Made by a program: the position numbers and the translations under genes
Assembly (NCBI GenBank): GCA_900542795.1
Contig: UQPD01000059.1
Location: 1 to 14,254 of the forward strand
DNA: 14,254 bases
Reading direction: 5' to 3'
Source: an uncultured Prevotella sp.
GTDB lineage: Bacteria > Bacteroidota > Bacteroidia > Bacteroidales > Bacteroidaceae
Shown here: piece by piece, positions 6,718 to 12,858 of the stretch
Position numbering within the stretch: position 1 is the stretch's first letter
Layout of the letters: the number at the start of each line of letters is the position of its first letter
The notes under the pieces: generated by a model
Database searches by the model: none
What the model was told of the DNA's origin: nothing
The model's input: only the letters and a program-made list of their open reading frames with translations

Positions 6718-6842
6718 CACCCCGAAGTAGGAAGGTGCCTCAATGAAACTGAACGAGGCCGTGAGGTCTGTTACAATGGTGGTGCTGACCTTTCCCGCTC
6801 ACCTGATATGTATATCAAAAACAAAAAAACAGCATAACAAAA
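6718..6842 (+). promoter_or_regulatory. Long, possibly structured leader of the rpmH mRNA
   Basis: About 125 bases separate the promoter from the rpmH ATG. This is long for a 52-codon gene. Several short complementary pairs are visible: GCACC/GGTGC (6717-6721 with 6734-6738), GCCTC/GAGGC (6737-6741 with 6755-6759), and GTGAG/CTCAC (6761-6765 with 6798-6802) enclosing GTC/GAC. The first two overlap by two bases and would be mutually exclusive. The last 35 bases are A-rich, as expected at a Bacteroidota start site. An autoregulatory ribosomal-protein leader is possible but unproven. Confidence 0.4.
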
Positions 6843-7001
6843 ATGAAAAGAACATTCCAACCCCACAATCGTAAGAGAAACAACAAGCATGGTTTCCGTC
6901 AGCGTATGCAGACTGCCAATGGCCGTCGCGTATTGGCTTCACGTCGTGCAAAAGGTCGTAAAAAGTTGACCGTGTCTGACGAAGTTCATGGCAAGAAATA
7001 A
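6843..7001 (+). CDS. rpmH: 50S ribosomal protein L34
   Basis: This 52-residue, highly basic protein is a component of the large ribosomal subunit. It begins MKRTFQPHNRKR and continues NKHGFRQRM at 14-22, then NGRRVLASRRAKGRKKL at 26-42. This is the nearly invariant L34 pattern, here with a slightly extended C-terminus (TVSDEVHGKK). In many bacteria rpmH sits beside dnaA and rnpA; here it stands alone between trpS and a PurF-like gene. It has its own strong promoter upstream and a strong terminator 15 bases after the stop. The ATG at 6843 lies in an A-rich context without a Shine-Dalgarno sequence, as is usual in this phylum. The assignment is secure despite the small size. Confidence 0.97.
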   Translation: MKRTFQPHNRKRNNKHGFRQRMQTANGRRVLASRRAKGRKKLTVSDEVHGKK

Positions 7002-7016
7002 ACAATTCGTTGCTTG

Positions 7017-7062
7017 AAAAAAAGACCTTGGAAGAGCGTATGCTTTTCTGAGGTCTTTTTTT
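7017..7062 (+). terminator. rpmH intrinsic terminator
   Basis: AAAAAAAGACCT (7017-7028) pairs perfectly with AGGTCTTTTTTT (7051-7062). An inner GAAGAGC/GCTTTTC stem (7031-7037 with 7042-7048, one G-U pair) is closed by a four-base GTAT loop. The run of seven T completes a textbook intrinsic terminator just after the rpmH stop. Confidence 0.9.
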
Positions 7063-7112
7063 CTGGTTAGTAAGTATGTTTTTAGGTTGTCTTTTTTCGG
7101 TTCAAAAAAATG

Positions 7113-7143
7113 AAGGGTAGTTCTAAAAAACAGAACTACCCTT
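7113..7143 (-). terminator. Terminator of the PurF-like gene
   Basis: AAGGGTAGTTCT (7113-7124) and AGAACTACCCTT (7132-7143) form a perfect 12-bp stem with a seven-base loop. Read on the minus strand, the hairpin follows the stop of the PurF-like gene by 23 bases and is followed by CATTTTTTT. It therefore terminates that gene. A separate hairpin serves the convergent rpmH. Confidence 0.85.
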
Positions 7144-7166
7144 TCTATATAATATAGGTGTGTGTA

Positions 7167-8591
7167 TTATTCATTGCAACCGCAGCATCCCGTGCCATCA
7201 AAGCAGTGGGTGCAGAGTTGGCACTTAGGCAAGCCAATGGCTTGCACCAACGTTTCGAGCTTGTTAAAACGTAAAGAAGTCAATCCTAAACGTTTGCGAA
7301 TTTCCTCAACCATGCGTTGATATTGGGGTGAATCGGTTGTGGCGTATTTCTCTAAATCTTTGTTAGGGTCACCTTCGAACTCACCAATGATGCGACGGGT
7401 GATAAGTTCCATGTCGCTTTTTGAAGAGGTGAAACCAATGAAGGGGCAACCATAAATAAGTGGGGGACAAGCAATACGCATGTGAACCTCGCGTGCACCA
7501 TCATCGAAAAGCACACCCACGTTGTCGCGCAACTGTGTGCCACGCACAATAGAATCATCGCAGAAGAGCACGCGTTTGCCATTGAGCATATCGCGGTTAG
7601 GAATTAACTTCATCTTAGCAACCAACGAACGCATGGATTGGTTGGCAGGGGTGAAGCTACGAGGCCATGTGGGGGTGTATTTAGAAATGGCACGCTGATA
7701 AGGCTTCTGCATGCCTGCAGCATAACCTAATGCCATGCCTACACCCGAGTCGGGGATGCCGCAAACGCAGTCAACTTCGGTATCATCCTCCATTGCCATG
7801 ATGCGTCCATTTTCATAGCGCATTTCTTCGACATTGCGACCTTCGTAGGTTGAAGTGGGGAAACCATAGTACACCCAAAGGAATGAACATATTTGCATGT
7901 TTTTGCGAGGTGCACGCAATTGCTCGATGCTATCGGGGCGCAGGCGCACTACTTCGCCAGGACCTAAGAAACGCTCTGTTGTATAGTCTAAGTTAGGGAA
8001 TGCTGTGCTTTCGCTTGTAGCAGCATATGCGCCCTCTTTTTTACCTATAATAATAGGGGTGCGTCCCCATGAGTCGCGAGCAGCGATAATGCCATCCTCG
8101 GTTAAGAGCAACATGGAGCATGAACCCTTGATGTTGCGGAATACATTATCGATGCCCTCCTCAAATGTTTTGCCTTGAATAATGAGCAAACCAACAAGCT
8201 CGGTAGGATTGGTCTTGCCCGACGAGAGTTCTGAAAAGTGCATGTTCTGTGCGAGCAGTTGTTTTTCAATCTCGTCGATATTCTGTATTTTTGCTACTGT
8301 TACAATAGCAAACCGCCCCAAATGCGAGTTGAGCACAAGTGGCTGTGCATCCGTGTCGCTAATTACGCCAATGCCCGATGTGGCACCAGCAAAGCGCGAC
8401 AATGTTGGCTCGAATTTAGTGCGGAAATAAGAACTTTCAAGATTGTGGATGGAACGCGTAAACGCACGCTCTTCCTTGTTGTAAGTGGCCATACCACCTC
8501 GGCGTGTGCCTAAATGTGAGTTGTAGTCTGTGCCGTAAAATAAATCGGCTACGCAGTCAATCTGCGATACGGTGCCAAAGAAACCTCCCAT
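7167..8591 (-). CDS. PurF-family phosphoribosyltransferase with degenerate glutaminase domain
   Basis: This 474-residue protein aligns along the whole of glutamine PRPP amidotransferase, the first enzyme of purine synthesis. The C-terminal phosphoribosyltransferase half is well kept: the PRPP loop VLFCDDSIVRGT is at 341-352 and a catalytic-loop-like KYTPTWPRSF at 304-313. Cysteines C235, C382, C457 and C460 match in context the iron-sulfur ligands of Bacillus PurF. The N-terminal half is not canonical. The protein starts MGGFFG where PurF has MCGI, so the nucleophilic cysteine is Gly2. The RYST/RYPT segment is missing (GIGVISDTDAQP at 73-84). The oxyanion HNGN reads TVAK (98-101), and the SDSE motif reads NPTE (128-131). 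It may use free ammonia or have another role. The ATG at 8591 is the only sensible start. No other pur gene is nearby, and annotation simply as purF would hide these losses. Confidence 0.85.
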   Translation of the reverse strand: MGGFFGTVSQIDCVADLFYGTDYNSHLGTRRGGMATYNKEERAFTRSIHNLESSYFRTKFEPTLSRFAGATSGIGVISDTDAQPLVLNSHLGRFAIVTVAKIQNIDEIEKQLLAQNMHFSELSSGKTNPTELVGLLIIQGKTFEEGIDNVFRNIKGSCSMLLLTEDGIIAARDSWGRTPIIIGKKEGAYAATSESTAFPNLDYTTERFLGPGEVVRLRPDSIEQLRAPRKNMQICSFLWVYYGFPTSTYEGRNVEEMRYENGRIMAMEDDTEVDCVCGIPDSGVGMALGYAAGMQKPYQRAISKYTPTWPRSFTPANQSMRSLVAKMKLIPNRDMLNGKRVLFCDDSIVRGTQLRDNVGVLFDDGAREVHMRIACPPLIYGCPFIGFTSSKSDMELITRRIIGEFEGDPNKDLEKYATTDSPQYQRMVEEIRKRLGLTSLRFNKLETLVQAIGLPKCQLCTHCFDGTGCCGCNE

Positions 8592-8897
8592 AGGTGTTAA
8601 TGTGTTGTGTGTTGAAGTTTACGCGTGCAAATTTAACGCAAATGTAAAAAGTAAGAAAGTATATTGCTGTTTTTTACTACATATTTTTTTGCTGTAATAG
8701 TGTTTTGCAAATACCGCATAACAAATTCTTTGATACTTATCTTCTAAAAAAGCTTCTCTTGTGTCGGTTGTTGTTTTATGGAGCTTTTGCACAAATCAAA
8801 TATTTTGATAAATAACGATGGGAGTTAAAAAAACGACAAATCTTTGCTTATCTCTTGAAGATTTGTGTTAACTTCGCAGAAATTACTATACATTCCG
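8592..8897. other. AT-rich intergenic region between divergent genes
   Basis: No gene is seen in these 306 bases. They hold the minus-strand -7 candidates described above. On the plus strand, TTTG (8843-8846) and TAACTTCG (8869-8876, one mismatch to TAnnTTTG) lie 22 bases apart and may form the promoter of the glycosyltransferase operon. A short inverted repeat, ATCAAA-TAT-TTTGAT (8795-8809), lies between the two promoter regions and could be a protein-binding site. Confidence 0.45.
8628..8646 (-). promoter_or_regulatory. Candidate -7 elements for the PurF-like gene
   Basis: On the minus strand there are two exact TAnnTTTG matches, TACATTTG (8639-8646) and TAAATTTG (8628-8635), 37-55 bases before the start codon. 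Neither has an exact TTTG at the standard upstream distance, so it is unclear which is used. Confidence 0.4.
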
Positions 8898-9911
8898 ATG
8901 AAATATTCATTTATAATACCCGTTTACAACCGTCCCAATGAGGTGGACGAATTGCTGCAGAGCCTTAAAACGCAGACGTTTAAAGACTTTGAGGTGGTTG
9001 TTGTGGAAGACGGATCGAACATACCGTGCGAGAATGTGGTGCGTAGCTACAGCTCGGACTTGAATGTGCGCTATTATAATAAGCCTAACTCAGGACCTGG
9101 ACAGACACGCAATTATGGTGTGGAGCGTGCACAGGGCGAGTATGTGCTTATTTTAGACTCTGACGTAGTGCTTCCGCCAGGTTACTTGCAGGCTGTAGAC
9201 GATGAGTTGCAACAAAAGCCATGTGATGCCTTTGGGGGTCCCGACCGTGCGCATAAAGATTTCACACCGATGCAAAAGGCTATTAACTATGCCATGACCT
9301 CCTTCTTTACTACAGGGGGCATTCGTGGGGGTAAGAAAAAGATGGATAAGTTTTATCCGCGCTCGTTTAATATGGGCGTAAGACGCGAGGTATATGAAGC
9401 ATTGCAAGGATTTTCGAAAATGCGTTTTGGCGAGGACATAGACTTTTCAACACGCATTTTTAAAGGAGGCTATAAGTGTCGCCTATTTCCAGAAGCCTGG
9501 GTGTGGCATAAGCGCCGCACGGATCTTAAAAAGTTCTTTAAGCAAGTGCACAATTCAGGCATTGCTCGCATCAACCTTATGAAGCGTCATCCTGGCACTT
9601 TGAAGTTGGTGCATACGCTACCTGCAGTCTTTACTTTGGGTTGCGCCCTTTTGGTGTTGCTGAGTATTGTAGCTGCAGCAGTGGCTTGTCCGCATTGGTG
9701 GGTAATGCTGTTGCCTTTTGTTTTATTTGCCCTTATTATTTTTGTGGATGCTGCCTTGCAAGAGCGCAGTTTGGGCGTAGGATTGCGAGCTGTTGCAGCA
9801 GCTTACATTCAGCTATGGGGCTATGGCTCGGGCTTTTGGCGTGCATGGTGGAGACGTTGTGTGTTAGGCAAAGGCGAATTTGAGGCTTTTAGCAAGAATT
9901 TTTATAAATAG
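8898..9911 (+). CDS. Family 2 glycosyltransferase, membrane-associated
   Basis: This 337-residue protein transfers a sugar from an activated donor onto an unknown acceptor, probably for surface polysaccharide or glycolipid. The N-terminus YSFIIPVYNRPNEV is the GT2 nucleotide-sugar fold. DSD at 87-89 (LILDSDVVLPP) is the metal-binding DxD motif, and GED at 178-180 fits the catalytic-base region, followed by WVWHKRRTDL. Two hydrophobic segments at about 240-262 and 267-287, and perhaps a third near 294-315, suggest membrane anchoring on the cytoplasmic side. The ATG at 8898 is preferred to an in-frame GTG at 8865, because the GTG lies in the promoter region and adds 11 non-family residues. It is the first gene of a tight set with radC five bases downstream. 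Donor and acceptor cannot be told from sequence. Confidence 0.88.
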   Translation: MKYSFIIPVYNRPNEVDELLQSLKTQTFKDFEVVVVEDGSNIPCENVVRSYSSDLNVRYYNKPNSGPGQTRNYGVERAQGEYVLILDSDVVLPPGYLQAVDDELQQKPCDAFGGPDRAHKDFTPMQKAINYAMTSFFTTGGIRGGKKKMDKFYPRSFNMGVRREVYEALQGFSKMRFGEDIDFSTRIFKGGYKCRLFPEAWVWHKRRTDLKKFFKQVHNSGIARINLMKRHPGTLKLVHTLPAVFTLGCALLVLLSIVAAAVACPHWWVMLLPFVLFALIIFVDAALQERSLGVGLRAVAAAYIQLWGYGSGFWRAWWRRCVLGKGEFEAFSKNFYK

Positions 9912-9916
9912 GTAGT

Positions 9917-10597
9917 ATGAAACTCAGTATCACCGACTTGGCACTTGATGACCGTCCACGCGAAAAGTTCATTGCGCAAGGTGCAGGATCGCTAACCACT
10001 TCGGAATTGTTGGCTATACTCATAGGTTCGGGTAACACCGATGAAAATGCTGTGGGGCTTATGCAGCGCATTTTGAGTGATTGCAAGGGAAGCCTCACAA
10101 CTTTGGGACGCAAGACCATTGCCGAACTGTGTCAGTATAAGGGTGTAGGACCTGCTAAGGCTATTACCATTTTGGCTGCTTGTGAGATTGGTGTGCGCCG
10201 AGGTAGCGAAAGTGATCAACGTGTGAAAGTGGTGGGAGCGGCTGATATCTATAACTTTTTTAAGCCTAAGATGCAGGATCTGTCACACGAGGAATGTTAC
10301 GTGTTGTTGTTAAGTCAGAGTTTGAGTATACTTGGTTCGAAGTTGCTGAGCAAGGGTGGCATCACGGGTACAGTGGTGGATGTGCGTATTTTGCTAAAGG
10401 AAGCGTTGCTTGCAAATGCCACATGCATTGCGTTGGCGCACAATCATCCATCGGGACATACTAAACCAAGTAAAGAAGACGACCGACTGACAGAGAAGGT
10501 AAAAACTGCCGCTCGTGTTATGGACATAACGCTTATCGACCATATAATAGTTGCCGACAAGGGCTTTTATAGCTATAGGGAAGAAGGACGAATTTAA
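9917..10597 (+). CDS. radC: RadC family JAB/MPN-domain protein
   Basis: This 226-residue protein has the two-part RadC (UPF0758) structure. A helix-hairpin-helix region (YKGVGPAKA at 74-82) follows an N-terminal DRPREKFIAQGAGSLTTSELLA-like block. The C-terminal half is a JAMM metalloprotease-like domain with HNHPSG at 175-180 and D188 (PSKEDD), plus E125/E126 as the likely acidic partner. The metal ligands are all present, so the fold should bind zinc. Despite the name, a role in DNA repair is not established and the biochemical function is unknown. It begins only five bases after the glycosyltransferase stop and so is co-transcribed with it. Being chromosomal and full length, it does not look like a mobile-element copy. 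Confidence 0.93.
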   Translation: MKLSITDLALDDRPREKFIAQGAGSLTTSELLAILIGSGNTDENAVGLMQRILSDCKGSLTTLGRKTIAELCQYKGVGPAKAITILAACEIGVRRGSESDQRVKVVGAADIYNFFKPKMQDLSHEECYVLLLSQSLSILGSKLLSKGGITGTVVDVRILLKEALLANATCIALAHNHPSGHTKPSKEDDRLTEKVKTAARVMDITLIDHIIVADKGFYSYREEGRI

Positions 10598-10625
10598 CAT
10601 GGGTATCAATATAATTTTTTAAAAC

Positions 10626-10946
10626 ATGGAAGCTACAGAAAAACTTAAAATAGAAGAGCGCATTGTGGATGTGCTTAAAACTGTATACGACCCTGAAATT
10701 CCTGTTGACATTTACAACTTGGGATTGATTTATCGCATAGATTTGCACGACGATGGCATTCTTGAGCTTGATATGACGCTTACTGCCCCCAATTGTCCTG
10801 CAGCCGACTTTATTGTTGAGGATGTTCGCACCAAGCTTGATGGCATCACTGGTGTGAAAGAGGCTAAGGTGAACCTTGTGTTTGAGCCTGAATGGGACAA
10901 AGACATGATGACCGAAGAGGCTAAGTTAGAACTCGGATTTATGTAA
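10626..10946 (+). CDS. SufT/MIP18-like iron-sulfur assembly protein (DUF59)
   Basis: This small cytoplasmic protein of 106 residues belongs to the MIP18/PaaD-like family linked to iron-sulfur cluster maturation. The family signatures are complete: DPEIPVDIYNLGLIY at 22-36 and TLTAPNCPA at 51-59, with the conserved C57. V-N-L-V-F-E-P-E-W at 82-90 is the typical final strand. It resembles the stand-alone SufT form and not a domain of a larger ATPase. It follows radC by 28 bases and precedes the LpxH-like gene by 42 bases, and is probably part of that operon. No other suf or isc gene is in the window, so its clients cannot be inferred from context. PaaD-type proteins of phenylacetate breakdown share the fold, but no such pathway is nearby. 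Confidence 0.88.
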   Translation: MEATEKLKIEERIVDVLKTVYDPEIPVDIYNLGLIYRIDLHDDGILELDMTLTAPNCPAADFIVEDVRTKLDGITGVKEAKVNLVFEPEWDKDMMTEEAKLELGFM

Positions 10947-10988
10947 AAAGAAGTGGAAACTTTTTCCCTCCCCAAAAAACTTTCAGTT

Positions 10989-11789
10989 ATGAGTCAACAC
11001 AACAATCAATCAGAGCATATAGCGCGTCGCAACATTTATTTTCTGTCGGATGCGCATTTGGGAAGTCTTGCCATTCCGCATCCGCGTATGCAGGAAAGGA
11101 GATTGGTGAACTTTCTTGACAGCATAAAGCATAAAGCCGAAGCGGTGTATTTAATGGGTGACATTTTTGACTTTTGGTATGAGTATAAAAATGTGGTTCC
11201 TAAAGGGTACACGCGTTTGCTTGGCAAAATCAGTGAACTCACTGATATGGGGGTTGAAGTTCATTATTTTATTGGAAACCATGATATTTGGCAACTCGAC
11301 TATTTTGAAAAGGAGTGTGGCATGACATTACATCGCCATAGCGAGGTGGTGGAGTTGCATGGGCAAATGTTTTTTCTTGCCCATGGTGATGGACTTGGTT
11401 CGAAGGATAAGAAATTTAAGTTTTTGCGTGCCATGTTTCATAGCACTACTTGTCAGCGTCTGTTTTCGATGCTTCATCCTCGTTGGGGGATAGCCTTTGG
11501 CTTGGAGTGGGCACGGCGTTCGCGACTAAAACGTGAAGATGGCAAAGAGCCTCCTTATCAGGGAGAACAAAACGAGGAATTGGTTATCTTTGCCAAAGAA
11601 TACATGCAATCGCATCCCGACATTAACTATTTCATCTTTGGGCATCGTCACATTGAGCTCGATTTAATGTTGGCACGTAGCACGCGCCTCATGATTTTGG
11701 GCGATTGGATTAGTCAATTCTCCTATGCAGTGTTCGATGGTGAACACATGTTTATGGAGAGCTTTATGGAGGGAGAAACGCAATTATAG
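10989..11789 (+). CDS. lpxH: UDP-2,3-diacylglucosamine diphosphatase (LpxH-type)
   Basis: This enzyme is predicted to cleave UDP-2,3-diacylglucosamine to lipid X in lipid A synthesis, at the inner membrane face. The 266 residues show the calcineurin-like phosphoesterase metal motifs in order: D21-x-H23 (LSDAHLG), GD at 57-58 (MGDIFDFW), GNHD at 96-99, HGD at 132-134, and GHRH at 218-221. The DIFDFWYEY stretch and the basic, aromatic region at 140-190 are typical of LpxH. ATG 10989 is chosen. A GTG at 10953 in the same frame would add 12 residues and reduce the gap to the upstream gene to six bases, and it cannot be excluded. It is the last gene of the glycosyltransferase-radC-sufT set, ending at a strong hairpin. 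A different UDP-sugar or other phosphoesterase substrate is the main alternative. Confidence 0.82.
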   Translation: MSQHNNQSEHIARRNIYFLSDAHLGSLAIPHPRMQERRLVNFLDSIKHKAEAVYLMGDIFDFWYEYKNVVPKGYTRLLGKISELTDMGVEVHYFIGNHDIWQLDYFEKECGMTLHRHSEVVELHGQMFFLAHGDGLGSKDKKFKFLRAMFHSTTCQRLFSMLHPRWGIAFGLEWARRSRLKREDGKEPPYQGEQNEELVIFAKEYMQSHPDINYFIFGHRHIELDLMLARSTRLMILGDWISQFSYAVFDGEHMFMESFMEGETQL

Positions 11790-11806
11790 TTTTTAGGAAA
11801 TCATCC

Positions 11807-11879
11807 TTTAAAAAGAATATGTAGCAAATACACCTGTTTGTTCGTCTAAATATACAAACAGGTGTAAATGCTTTTTAAA
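11807..11879 (+). terminator. Terminator hairpin of the glycosyltransferase-lpxH operon
   Basis: A perfect 12-bp stem, ACACCTGTTTGT (11830-11841) with ACAAACAGGTGT (11854-11865), is extended by outer pairing of TTTAAAAAG (11807-11815) with CTTTTTAAA (11871-11879). About eight extra bases bulge on the left. It sits between the lpxH stop and the next gene, so it probably ends the operon. The rest of the gap (11880-11943) shows only weak promoter candidates, TAGGTTTC (11893) and TAGTTTTC (11913), each one base off consensus. Confidence 0.75.
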
Positions 11880-11943
11880 GAGAAAGAACATATAGGTTTC
11901 TCCCTTTTATTATAGTTTTCACATAGTAATAACCCCTCGTATT

Positions 11944-12855
11944 ATGCAAGACTTTTTTTTAAAAGCAGCACACATAACCAAGCGTTATGCTGCTCACACC
12001 GCTCTTAACGATGTGAGTATTTGTGTGCCGCGTGGCAAAGTGTTCGGGTTGCTTGGCCCTAATGGTGCAGGCAAAACTACACTCATTCGTATTATCAATC
12101 GTATTACGGCTCCCGATAGTGGACAAGTAATGTTTGACGGACATGCTTTTCGTCCTGAGGACGTTATGCAAATTGGCTATCTGCCCGAAGAACGTGGACT
12201 TTATAAGAAAATGAAGGTGGGAGAGCAAGCTATTTACTTGGCTCAACTAAAGGGACTTAGCAAGGCTGAAGCTACCACACGTTTGAAAATGTGGTTCGAC
12301 AAGTTTGGCATTATGCCTTGGTGGAACAAAAAGCTTGAAGAACTCTCCAAGGGTATGCAGCAAAAGGTGCAGTTTATCATCACTGTGCTTCATGAGCCTC
12401 CTTTGCTTATCTTTGATGAACCTTTCTCTGGTTTCGACCCTGTGAATGCTGAAATGCTGAAACGTGAAATTCTTGAGTTGCGTGACAAAGGACACACCAT
12501 TATCTTTTCAACCCACAATATGTCATCGGTTGAAGAGGTATGCGATGAAATAGCTCTAATCAATCATTCGCAAGTGGTGCTTTCGGGGCATGTAGATGAG
12601 GTGAAAGAGCGTTTTCGTACGGGTGTTTACGAGGCAGTTTCTAAAGATGGCTCGTTACAGTCGGTTGACGGAAAGTTTTGTGTTACGCAGCATGTGCAGT
12701 CGGGCGACTTGCATACTTACACCATTCAAAAGGAAGACGCGCTCACCAATTCACAACTTATTGGTGCTGTGGCAAGTTGCATAGAACTGCGGTCTATCAG
12801 CGAGCAAATGCCTTCTATGCAAGAAATATTTTTGAAAACCGTACAGCATCTATAG
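11944..12855 (+). CDS. ABC transporter ATP-binding protein (NatA-like exporter)
   Basis: This 303-residue ATPase subunit would power the membrane partner encoded directly after it. Walker A is GPNGAGKTT at 38-46, the signature motif is LSKGMQQ at 134-140, Walker B is LLIFDEP at 154-160, and the switch histidine is H191 (STHNMSS). The Q-loop position reads IGYLPEERGLY, as in NatA-type export ATPases. A C-terminal extension of about 85 residues fits the DUF4162 domain common in this subfamily. The start at 11944 gives a normal N-terminus with the aromatic A-loop region nearby (KRYAAHTALNDVS). The three-base gap to the permease indicates translational coupling. Substrate is not evident; sodium ions, drugs or peptides are handled by relatives. 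Confidence 0.93.
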   Translation: MQDFFLKAAHITKRYAAHTALNDVSICVPRGKVFGLLGPNGAGKTTLIRIINRITAPDSGQVMFDGHAFRPEDVMQIGYLPEERGLYKKMKVGEQAIYLAQLKGLSKAEATTRLKMWFDKFGIMPWWNKKLEELSKGMQQKVQFIITVLHEPPLLIFDEPFSGFDPVNAEMLKREILELRDKGHTIIFSTHNMSSVEEVCDEIALINHSQVVLSGHVDEVKERFRTGVYEAVSKDGSLQSVDGKFCVTQHVQSGDLHTYTIQKEDALTNSQLIGAVASCIELRSISEQMPSMQEIFLKTVQHL

Positions 12856-12858
12856 ATT

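Noticed and set aside
7167..8591. The PurF-like gene as a pseudogene
   Set aside because: The frame is full length, without stops or shifts, with PRPP-site and cluster cysteines conserved and its own promoter candidates and terminator. The losses are confined to the glutaminase site.
8865..8897. A GTG start extending the glycosyltransferase by 11 residues
   Set aside because: It overlaps the probable promoter, and the GT2 fold starts cleanly at ATG 8898.
10953..10988. A GTG start extending the LpxH-like protein by 12 residues
   Set aside because: ATG 10989 is the simpler start and retains all motifs. The GTG remains possible but is not favoured.
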